Shown: positions 1 to 5,311 of the stretch, piece after piece
Numbering within the stretch: position 1 is the stretch's first letter
Layout of the letters: every line of letters begins with the position of its first letter
From: an uncultured Burkholderiales bacterium
Lineage (GTDB): Bacteria > Pseudomonadota > Gammaproteobacteria > Burkholderiales > Burkholderiaceae_C
NCBI GenBank assembly: GCA_937897495.1
Contig: CALCBL010000319.1
Coordinates: 1 to 5,564 of the forward strand
Direction: 5' to 3'
DNA: 5,564 bases
The notes under the pieces: generated by a model
Databases searched by the model: none
The model's input: the letters and a program-made list of their open reading frames with translations, nothing else
Told to the model about the DNA's origin: nothing
Program-made: the position numbers and the translations under genes

Positions 1-949
1 GAACAGCTGCTGTACCGCAAGCGAAGAGCTCGGATATATCGCCATTGGATAGCCCCGTTCGCACTTCCTCCAAACTAATTTGACGCTCGTCAACGCGGCG
101 GCCATCAGCCTTTGCAATTTCGATGATGCTCTGACGTGTCACGCCCGCTAATATGCTGTCGCTTAAGGCTGGGGTTGCAAGCGAGCCATCTTTGTACACA
201 ACGAAAATATTCATCCCGCCGAGTTCTTCGAGGAACTGCCCATGTTGTGCATCTAAGAACAAAACTTGTGCACACCCATTTTTGCGTGCTTCTTGAAGCG
301 GCGCCAATGAGCCTGCGTAGTTGCCGGCGCACTTGGCGTAGCCGGTGCCTCCTTTGGCTGCGCGAGTATGGTGGGCAGAAACCCAAATCGGTATAGATGA
401 CACACCGTTTTCAAAGTAAGGGCCGGCTGGACTTGCAATGACATAAAAGGCAACTTTTTCAGCGCCGCGAACACCTAGAAAACTTTCATCGGCAATCATG
501 AATGGACGCAAGTACAGGCTGGTTTCTGGTGTTTGCGAAAGCCACTTGGCATCGATACCGACAAGTTGTTGGATTGATTGAAGAAATAATTCTTTGGGGA
601 GTTCTGGCAGGCCTAAACGCTCTGCCGACTTGGCAAATCGGGCTGCATTGAGCTCAGGTCGAAAGGCCCAGATCGAGCCATCGGCGTGTTGATAGGCTTT
701 GAGTCCTTCAAAAATAGCTTGCGCGTAATGCAGCACCAATGAAGCAGGATCAAGCATCAAAGGGCCGTAGGGAATAACGCGCGGCGCGTTCCAACCTTTG
801 TCTAAAGTCCAGTCAATGGCGACCATGTGGTCTGTGAAGTATTTGCCAAAACCGGGCTTAGACAAAATCTTTTCACGATCGCCATCAGAAGTGAGGCGAG
901 TTGAATTTTCAATGCTGAATTCGCTTGAGGCAAGATGGGTCGAGGTCAA
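1..949 (-). CDS. ilvE: Branched-chain amino acid aminotransferase, 3' end cut by the window edge
   Basis: This PLP-dependent fold-type IV transaminase interconverts Leu/Ile/Val and their 2-oxo acids with glutamate/2-oxoglutarate in the cytoplasm, the last step of branched-chain amino acid synthesis. Reading back from 949 gives 316 uninterrupted codons. Visible family blocks are YGPLMLDPASLVLHYAQAIF (61-80) followed by EGLKAY, YLRPFMIA (146-153), GGTGYAKCAGNYAGSL (200-215) with K206 as the probable PLP Schiff-base lysine, FLEELGGMN (239-247) with E242 as the likely pyridine-nitrogen ligand, and the LSDSILAGVTRQS region (262-274). About 40-50 C-terminal residues should lie beyond base 1, judging from the usual 340-365 residues. 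I chose the TTG start at 949-947 because AAGGA (960-956) sits 6 nt upstream and the first in-frame ATG is codon 42, inside the conserved N-terminal domain. The gene is transcribed divergently from the Bug protein genes. The family is near certain; strict substrate preference is inferred. Confidence 0.93.
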   Translation of the reverse strand, partial: MTSTHLASSEFSIENSTRLTSDGDREKILSKPGFGKYFTDHMVAIDWTLDKGWNAPRVIPYGPLMLDPASLVLHYAQAIFEGLKAYQHADGSIWAFRPELNAARFAKSAERLGLPELPKELFLQSIQQLVGIDAKWLSQTPETSLYLRPFMIADESFLGVRGAEKVAFYVIASPAGPYFENGVSSIPIWVSAHHTRAAKGGTGYAKCAGNYAGSLAPLQEARKNGCAQVLFLDAQHGQFLEELGGMNIFVVYKDGSLATPALSDSILAGVTRQSIIEIAKADGRRVDERQISLEEVRTGLSNGDISELFACGTAAV

Positions 950-954
950 AACAA

Positions 955-962
955 TTCCTTTT
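955..962 (-). promoter_or_regulatory. Ribosome binding site deciding the TTG start of ilvE
   Basis: The minus strand reads AAAAGGAA here. The AAGGA core ends 6 nt before the TTG at 949-947. No in-frame ATG or GTG lies between this site and the conserved part of the protein, so it supports a TTG start. Confidence 0.6.
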
Positions 963-1012
963 AAGTCTTTGCGTTTTACGTTAGCATAGTATGAGTAACT
1001 GACATCAAAAAA

Positions 1013-1016
1013 GAGG
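1013..1016 (+). promoter_or_regulatory. Ribosome binding site for the GTG-started Bug protein
   Basis: GAGG lies 6 nt before the GTG at 1023-1025. It fixes that codon as the start, and the signal peptide begins directly there (MKKLICLS). Confidence 0.65.
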
Positions 1017-1022
1017 TAATTA

Positions 1023-1994
1023 GTGAAAAAGCTTATATGTTTATCGATGCTTGCACTTGCACTGTCTGCCCCGCACTTTGCCAGCGCTCAAGACTACCCC
1101 ATACGCCCTGTCAAAATGATAGTCCCTTTTCCGCCAGCAGGTGGAACTGACAATGTGGCACGCATATTTGCTCAGCAGGTGTCACAAGACTTAGGCCAAA
1201 GTATCATTATCGAAAACCGTGCGGGAGCGGCCGGCATGATTGGAGCCGACGCAGTTGCAAAGGCTGAACCCGATGGTTACACCATTGTGCTCACCACCAA
1301 TAGCACGCATGTCATTGGGCCGCTTTTAAATCCCAAGACACCGTATTCACCAACCAAAAGTTTCAGCCCAATTATTTATCTGGCCCAGTCGCCCTCCATC
1401 ATGATCGTTCCGGTCAGTTCGCCTGCCAAAACCGTCAAAGAATTTATCGAGTTGGCCAAGAAAAATCCTGGCAAACTGAATTATGGATCGGCTGGCACGG
1501 GTGGCATTCCGCATCTTTCTGGCGAACGATTTCAAGCCTTGTCTGCAACCAGCATGGCCCATGTTCCCTACAAGGGCACCGCCTTGGCCATGCCCGACCT
1601 CATTGCCGGCCGCTTAGATGTTCTTTTCGATAGTTTTTCTTCTGGCTACCCTCAGGCCAGAGATGGCAAGGTTCGCGCATTAGGTGTTTCGTCCCCTGAT
1701 CGTTCTCCCTTGGTGCCAGAGTTGCCAGCCATCACTGAGCAACTTCCGGGTTTTGTTTCAATGACCTGGTTTGGCGTATTCGGTCCCGCTGGCATGCCTC
1801 AGTCAGTGGTCAATAAACTCAATGCATCTTTCAACAAAGTGTTAAAAGACCCTCAGCTGAAAGAGCAATTGGCCAAGATGGGGATTGACGGAATCGGTGG
1901 CACACCGGCAGATTTCAGTAAAAAATTATCGGCTGATACGCAAGAGTGGCAAAAAGTGATCACTGATGCAAAGATCACTTTGCAATCAAACTGA
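1023..1994 (+). CDS. Bug/TctC-family periplasmic solute-binding protein (first of two)
   Basis: This 323-residue protein belongs to the Bug family of extracytoplasmic receptors (tripartite tricarboxylate transporter receptor, TctC, PF03401), which bind small carboxylates, amino acids or related organic acids in the periplasm. A Sec signal peptide is clear: MKK, a hydrophobic stretch at about 4-17, and a likely cleavage after ASA (20-22) before QDYP. Family blocks follow in order: VPFPPAGGTDNVAR (34-47), ENRAGAAGMIGADAV (64-78), PDGYT (83-87), NYGSAGTGGIPHLSGERF (153-170), HVPYKGTALAMPDLIAGRLD (180-199), and the VPELPAITEQLPGF stretch (231-244). The length is normal. The start is GTG with a good GAGG site. 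A second Bug gene follows 25 bp downstream on the same strand, so the two probably share a transcript. No TctA or TctB membrane gene is visible, as is common for orphan Bug proteins. The ligand cannot be read from sequence. A 9 bp stem-loop lies in the last codons. Confidence 0.93.
   Translation: MKKLICLSMLALALSAPHFASAQDYPIRPVKMIVPFPPAGGTDNVARIFAQQVSQDLGQSIIIENRAGAAGMIGADAVAKAEPDGYTIVLTTNSTHVIGPLLNPKTPYSPTKSFSPIIYLAQSPSIMIVPVSSPAKTVKEFIELAKKNPGKLNYGSAGTGGIPHLSGERFQALSATSMAHVPYKGTALAMPDLIAGRLDVLFDSFSSGYPQARDGKVRALGVSSPDRSPLVPELPAITEQLPGFVSMTWFGVFGPAGMPQSVVNKLNASFNKVLKDPQLKEQLAKMGIDGIGGTPADFSKKLSADTQEWQKVITDAKITLQSN
1953..1981 (+). repeat. 9 bp perfect inverted repeat at the 3' end of the first Bug gene
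   Basis: AAAGTGATC (1953-1961) and GATCACTTT (1973-1981) are perfect reverse complements around an 11 nt loop. They end 10 bp before the stop codon of the first Bug gene. No T-run follows, so this is not a standard terminator. It may form an intercistronic mRNA hairpin. The left arm also lies in a 10 bp palindrome, AGTGATCACT (1955-1964). Confidence 0.5.
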
Positions 1995-2007
1995 TTTCTC
2001 AACTTTC

Positions 2008-2013
2008 AAAGGG
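2008..2013 (+). promoter_or_regulatory. Ribosome binding site of the second Bug protein
   Basis: AAAGGG sits 6 nt upstream of ATG 2020-2022. This selects that start over the in-frame ATG at 1966, which would overlap the preceding gene and add 18 residues before the signal peptide. Confidence 0.55.
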
Positions 2014-2019
2014 CTGGCT

Positions 2020-3015
2020 ATGATCACATTGACGATTCAAAGTAAGTGTCTAGTTTTTCTCAAGGCCGGCCTGATTGCCTTGCTTCTTAGCGCAAGCTGG
2101 GGGCAGGCTCAAACGCAGTGGCCCAGCAAGGCAGTGACCCTTGTTGTACCATTTGCGCCGGGGGGCGGAACCGACATCGGATCGCGCATTGTGGCGCAAA
2201 AGCTATCGCAACTTTGGGGTCAATCGGTGCTGGTAGACAACCGCGGTGGGGCTGGCGGCAATCTTGGTTTAGAGATCGTCTCAAGAGCCAAGCCCGATGG
2301 CTACACATTGCTAACAGGCAACGTGGGCACCCAATCCATCAACCCGACTTTGTACAAAAAACTCAACTACAACCCAGACACATCATTTGCGCCAATTGGC
2401 TTGTTCGCAGAATTGCCATTTGTCTTGGCTGTCACGCCATCATTGCCAGCCAATTCGGTCAAAGAGTTGGTGGCTCTTGCCAAAGCCTCGCCCGATAAAT
2501 TAACCTACGCCAGCTCAGGCAATGGTGGCTCTCCACACCTCTCGGCAGAAACTTTCAAAATCGCAACGGGAACACAGATTTTGCACATTCCCTACAAGGG
2601 TGGCGGTGCCGCAATGACTGACTTGATGTCAGGCAATGTCAACATGATTTTTTCCTCAGTGCTTGAAACTTCTGCACAAATCAAAGCGGGCAAACTCAAA
2701 GCCCTGGCCATTTCCAGCAAAAATCGGGTTTCGGCTTTGCCCGATGTGCCAACCTTAGAAGAAAGCGGCATCACTGGTGCTGAGTCAGGTTCTTGGTTAG
2801 GTTTACTGGCTCCAGCTGGCACGCCCCAGCCAATTTTGGACAAAATTTCTCAGAGTTTGCAGCAAGTATTGGCCATGCCCGATGTTCAGCAGCTGCTCAT
2901 TGGCCAAGGAGCCGTGGCAAAGGGTGGCACTACGGCAGAGTTCGTCAACCTCATTGCCAACGATCGAAAAAGATACGCCAAGATCATTTTGGACAACAAG
3001 TTGGTTGTAGATTGA
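2020..3015 (+). CDS. Bug/TctC-family periplasmic solute-binding protein (second of two)
   Basis: This 331-residue protein is a second Bug-family receptor (PF03401), a paralogue of the upstream gene. By eye the two share about 45% identity over the first 80 mature residues. The signal peptide has a hydrophobic core at about 10-27 and a likely cleavage after GQA (28-30) before QTQWP. Family blocks are VVPFAPGGGTDIGSR (42-56), DNRGGAGGNLG (73-83), KPDGYT (91-96), LTYASSGNGGSPHLSAETF (161-179), HIPYKGGGAAMTDLMSGNVN (189-208), and the LPDVPTLEESGITG stretch (240-253). I prefer ATG 2020 to ATG 1966 because it has an AAAGGG site and gives a normal signal peptide. It follows the first Bug gene by 25 bp, so cotranscription is likely. 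The ligand-loop sequences differ between the two (PPAGGTDNVA versus APGGGTDIGS), so they may bind different ligands. The substrate is unknown and no membrane components are visible. Confidence 0.93.
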   Translation: MITLTIQSKCLVFLKAGLIALLLSASWGQAQTQWPSKAVTLVVPFAPGGGTDIGSRIVAQKLSQLWGQSVLVDNRGGAGGNLGLEIVSRAKPDGYTLLTGNVGTQSINPTLYKKLNYNPDTSFAPIGLFAELPFVLAVTPSLPANSVKELVALAKASPDKLTYASSGNGGSPHLSAETFKIATGTQILHIPYKGGGAAMTDLMSGNVNMIFSSVLETSAQIKAGKLKALAISSKNRVSALPDVPTLEESGITGAESGSWLGLLAPAGTPQPILDKISQSLQQVLAMPDVQQLLIGQGAVAKGGTTAEFVNLIANDRKRYAKIILDNKLVVD

Positions 3016-3058
3016 AGTCAGACGGCTTGTAGTTTGCAGAGCTAGTAAAAGCACCGCC

Positions 3059-4231
3059 TTAAATAATATTGGCTTCAAAATAAGGACGGTTGTTCATCAC
3101 GCGGCTCCAACCAAAAGCGTCCAAATCAAGCGTTCTAAATTCTCCATACGTGATCAGCTCAGATAAGGCCCGGCCAATGGCTGGTGAATGCTGCAAACCA
3201 TGACCACTGAAACCATTTGCAAAGAGTAAATTGTCTATGTCAGGGTGTGCGCCCAAAATGACATTGTGGTCTAGCGTGTTCATATCGTAGTGGCCTGCCC
3301 AGCTGCGCTTGAGTCGCAAGGCTTCAAATCCAGGAACACGTGCCGCTAGCAGGGGCCACAGCACTTCTTCAAACAAATGGTGCTGAACAATGAAATCATG
3401 GCACTGCACATCATCTTCCAAACTGGGTGCAATGCCGCAAATGTAGCCGTCTCCTTCTGGCCGAAAATAGGCCCCAGAAGGATCAATCACCATGGGGCAA
3501 TTCTCTAATTTGGCGCTGCTGGTGAAATAAAAAATGGTCCTTTTGCGAGCTTCCACGGGTAGCGCAATGCCAGCTGTTTGGGCCAGCGCAGATGCACCTG
3601 TGCCAGCTGCATTGACAAGCTTGTCAAAACTGATTTGAGTACCGTCTGTTAATTCAGCCGAAATTATTTTTCGCCCTGACCTGTGTAGTTTCTCAACACG
3701 CGCCTGCACGTAATGCACACCCAATGAAATGGCTTTTTTGCGAAAGCCCTGCATCAGCCCATAATCATCAAGCCAGCCCTCTCCACTGTTGCCAATAGAG
3801 CCGGCTGAAAGGTCATTCACATTCATCCATGTATAACGAGCACTCAGTTGAGAAGGCGTTAAAAGGGATACATCAACTTTTTCTGATTTTTGAACCGCGT
3901 GATTAGATTGCAAAGTGTGTAGGCCATTGGGGGTAGCAAGAAACAGATAACCACGCTCTTTGAAGTTAACAGCCGGGACTTCGTCGCCGACCGCCAGGTA
4001 TTGCTCGATGTCTTTTAAGAAAGCACTGCCAAATTGAGAAAGCTTGATGTTCTCAGGCGTTGAAAACTGATGCCTTATAGAGGCTGCTGATAGTGCGGTT
4101 GCAGATTTTTCATAAGAAAAATCTTGTTCTATGACGTGAATTTTGCCTTTGAAATCTGGCTGCGAAGCTAGAAAAAATGCGGCAGCACTTCCAATGGCAG
4201 CACCCCCCACAATCAAGACATCAGTTTGCAT
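3059..4231 (-). CDS. FAD-dependent oxidoreductase, DAO family, FOXRED1-like
   Basis: This 390-residue flavoprotein belongs to the DAO superfamily (PF01266), whose members oxidise C-N bonds of D-amino acids, sarcosine, dimethylglycine or proline to imines. The N-terminal Rossmann strand DVLIVGGAAIGSAAAFFLA (4-22) binds FAD; it has a GxAxxG variant of the glycine motif. Other conserved parts are ALSAASIRHQFSTPENIKLS (46-65), NAAGTGASALA (207-217), LPVEARKR (224-231), PSGAYFRPEGDGY (251-263), and the C-terminal SWAGHYDMNTLDHN (310-323) and FANGFSGHGLQHSPAIGRA (337-355). From memory, the middle and C-terminal blocks match human FOXRED1 closely. I placed the start at the ATG just before the Rossmann strand. 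The TTG at 4312 would add 27 non-family residues and overlap the divergent gene. No clear Shine-Dalgarno is present. It is divergent from an ornithine-cyclodeaminase-like gene, 62 bp away. The substrate is not known. Confidence 0.85.
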   Translation of the reverse strand: MQTDVLIVGGAAIGSAAAFFLASQPDFKGKIHVIEQDFSYEKSATALSAASIRHQFSTPENIKLSQFGSAFLKDIEQYLAVGDEVPAVNFKERGYLFLATPNGLHTLQSNHAVQKSEKVDVSLLTPSQLSARYTWMNVNDLSAGSIGNSGEGWLDDYGLMQGFRKKAISLGVHYVQARVEKLHRSGRKIISAELTDGTQISFDKLVNAAGTGASALAQTAGIALPVEARKRTIFYFTSSAKLENCPMVIDPSGAYFRPEGDGYICGIAPSLEDDVQCHDFIVQHHLFEEVLWPLLAARVPGFEALRLKRSWAGHYDMNTLDHNVILGAHPDIDNLLFANGFSGHGLQHSPAIGRALSELITYGEFRTLDLDAFGWSRVMNNRPYFEANII

Positions 4232-4293
4232 AAAATTAGTAATTGAACCTACACTTGATAGATTTATACAACATATTTTCAGATAAAAATACC
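4232..4293. promoter_or_regulatory. AT-rich divergent promoter region, FAD oxidoreductase / imine reductase
   Basis: This 62 bp gap is strikingly AT-rich and separates two divergent starts (4231 and 4294). On the plus strand TTGAAC (4243-4248) and TATACA (4265-4270) are 16 bp apart and each match the sigma-70 consensus at four positions; TTGATA (4255-4260) is a better -35 but has no good -10. On the minus strand TATAAA (4268-4263) resembles a -10. Neither gene has a clear Shine-Dalgarno sequence. The two promoters would have to overlap, which suggests shared control. Confidence 0.4.
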
Positions 4294-5241
4294 ATGGACT
4301 ACTTTGACTCAAGTGCTGTTAAAAACGCCCTTCCCTATCCTCAGTTAATTGAAGCCTTGGCACGGGGGTTGCAATTGCCCATCGAAGTACCGTCTCGAAG
4401 CTATTTCGCGCCCAATGCTGACGCCAGCTGTGTACTGATCATGCCAGCTTGGAAGGCCAAAGAAGTTTTTGGCGTCAAACTTGTCTCAGTATGGCCCTCC
4501 AACAAAACCATCGGCTCCCCAACAGTATCAGCTGTTTATGTCTTGCTTTCTTGTGAAAACGGAATGCCTCTTGCCGTCATCGATGGCACTGAACTCACTT
4601 TGCGCCGAACTGCCGCTGCTGCAGCTTTAGCGGCCAAAATCCTTGCACGCAGCAACAGCCAAACACTTGCAATATTGGGCACAGGCGCTTTATGTGTGCC
4701 TATGGTTCAAGCGCATGCAAGCGTGCACCCCTTTAAAAGAATCTTGATCTGGGGAAGACAAAAAACCAAAGCGCTGGCAGCGGTAGCTGAGCTCAAGACT
4801 CTGGGCATTGAGTCTAATTACTCAGAAGACTTAGAAGAAACCTTGAACCAAGCAGACGTTGTGGCAGCAGCCACAACAGCCACAGAGCCTTTCATCCTGT
4901 CCAAATGGCTCAAACCTGGAACGCACTTAGGTCTTATAGGCGCATTTACAACGCAGATGGCAGAAGCCGAACCAGCGCTGATGAACAAGGCGCAGGTGTA
5001 TGCAGACAATCGAGCCGCTGTACTTGAAAAAGGCGGAGAAATATACCAAGCTATTCAACAAGGCATCATGCTGCCCTCAGGCATAGAGGGCGAGCTGGCT
5101 GAGTTGGCATCCGACCCTTCTAAATCATGGCGTAAGAATGATCAGGCCATCACCGTTTTCAAGTCGGTGGGGTTTGCATCTCTTGATCTCATTGCAGCAG
5201 AGCTTGTGTATCAGGCTGGCAGTCACAAATCTGTCAAATGA
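4294..5241 (+). CDS. Ornithine cyclodeaminase/mu-crystallin family protein, probable NAD(P)H imine (delta-1-pyrroline-2-carboxylate) reductase
   Basis: This 315-residue cytoplasmic protein belongs to the OCD/mu-crystallin family (PF02423). Substrate-binding candidates are R35 (PSRSYF), K62 (GVKLVSVWPSN) and R105 (LTLRRTAAAAA). The nucleotide fold begins at TLAILGTGALCVPMV (124-138), and ILIWGRQ (150-156) carries an Arg after the second strand, which favours NADP(H). True ornithine cyclodeaminases have a catalytic Asp in a GGD/GAD motif. Here the equivalent is HLGLIGAFTTQM (211-222), with Phe at that place. The GAF form is, as I recall, typical of delta-1-pyrroline-2-carboxylate reductases such as LhpI and related imine reductases. 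I therefore favour reduction of a cyclic imine to an L-imino acid over ornithine deamination. ATG 4294 matches the family N-terminus (MDYFDSSAVKNALP); the TTG at 4243 would add 17 unrelated residues. It is divergent from the FAD oxidoreductase. Its last codons hold the Pho-box-like repeat. Confidence 0.85.
   Translation: MDYFDSSAVKNALPYPQLIEALARGLQLPIEVPSRSYFAPNADASCVLIMPAWKAKEVFGVKLVSVWPSNKTIGSPTVSAVYVLLSCENGMPLAVIDGTELTLRRTAAAAALAAKILARSNSQTLAILGTGALCVPMVQAHASVHPFKRILIWGRQKTKALAAVAELKTLGIESNYSEDLEETLNQADVVAAATTATEPFILSKWLKPGTHLGLIGAFTTQMAEAEPALMNKAQVYADNRAAVLEKGGEIYQAIQQGIMLPSGIEGELAELASDPSKSWRKNDQAITVFKSVGFASLDLIAAELVYQAGSHKSVK
5220..5237 (+). promoter_or_regulatory. Pho-box-like PhoB binding site upstream of phoX
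   Basis: The sequence CAGTCACAAATCTGTCAA is two 7-mers (CAGTCAC and CTGTCAA) separated by the A/T spacer AAAT, an 11 bp period. It matches the enterobacterial Pho box layout CTGTCAT-A/T4-CTGTCAT at 15 of 18 positions when A/T spacer positions are allowed. It lies 74 bp before the phoX start, inside the last codons of the preceding gene. PhoX-family phosphatases are known PhoB targets. Binding is inferred. Confidence 0.6.
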
Positions 5242-5247
5242 ATAACT

Positions 5248-5253
5248 CAGAAT
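5248..5253 (+). promoter_or_regulatory. Candidate -10 element of the phoX promoter
   Basis: CAGAAT matches TATAAT at four positions, including the last three. It begins 10 bp after the Pho-box-like repeat, the spacing usual for class II PhoB-activated promoters that lack a -35. The predicted transcript would start near 5260. Confidence 0.35.
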
Positions 5254-5259
5254 GTTGAC

Positions 5260-5281
5260 AGTTAGCTCTTACAAGCTAGCT
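5260..5281 (+). other. Stem-loop in the phoX leader
   Basis: AGTTAGCT (5260-5267) pairs with AGCTAGCT (5274-5281), eight pairs including one G-T wobble, around the loop CTTACA. It falls after the reductase stop codon and 30 bp before the phoX start. No run of T follows (the next bases are CTCCATTCTC), so it would be at best a weak terminator for the upstream gene; it may instead be a leader structure of the phoX mRNA. Confidence 0.4.
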
Positions 5282-5311
5282 CTCCATTCTCAGCTTCATG
5301 ATAGATTAAAA

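Larger units (their letters stand above)
950..1022. promoter_or_regulatory. Divergent ilvE / Bug-protein promoter region with a dyad at 980-999
   Basis: This 73 bp gap must carry the promoters of both divergent genes unless they are read from elsewhere. It contains the interrupted dyad GTTAgCATAgTATGagTAAC (980-999), whose outer arms (GTTA/TAAC) and inner arms (CATA/TATG) are centred within half a base of each other. Minus-10-like hexamers overlap the dyad on both strands: TAGTAT at 987-992 on plus and TACTAT at 991-986 on minus. I cannot find a well-spaced, convincing -35 for either, so the exact promoters are uncertain. The dyad could be an operator for a regulator not in the window. Confidence 0.4.

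Noticed and set aside
105..474. Minus-strand open frames of 93 and 73 codons and a plus-strand frame of 86 codons
   Set aside because: They lie in other frames of ilvE, which reads as one continuous, well-matching protein; their sequences have no family features.
798..989. Plus-strand 63-codon frame
   Set aside because: It is antisense to the conserved ilvE N-terminus and covers its ribosome binding site; no family resemblance.
1966..2019. ATG 1966 as the start of the second Bug protein
   Set aside because: It would overlap the preceding gene, has no ribosome binding site and puts 18 residues before a normal signal peptide; ATG 2020 fits better.
2118..2498. Plus-strand 126-codon frame inside the second Bug gene
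   Set aside because: It is an off-frame shadow with an atypical composition, rich in Arg, His, Cys and Trp.
3016..3058. Bidirectional terminator in the convergent gap
   Set aside because: Only short stems can be drawn (for example AAGTC/GGCTT at 3016-3029, or GCTT/AAGC), with no T-run on either strand; not convincing.
4243..4293. TTG 4243 as the start of the reductase
   Set aside because: The 17 extra residues do not resemble the family, whose proteins begin like MDYFDSSAVK.
4232..4312. TTG 4312 as the start of the FAD oxidoreductase
   Set aside because: It would lie inside the divergent gene and add 27 residues before the Rossmann strand that are not part of the family.
4818..5009. Minus-strand 63-codon frame
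   Set aside because: It is antisense to the nucleotide-binding part of the reductase and has no coding signs.
5255..5260. Consensus TTGACA as the phoX -35 box
   Set aside because: At 16-18 bp downstream there is only TAGCTC or GCTCTC, so no -10 fits; the Pho box with CAGAAT is a better promoter model.
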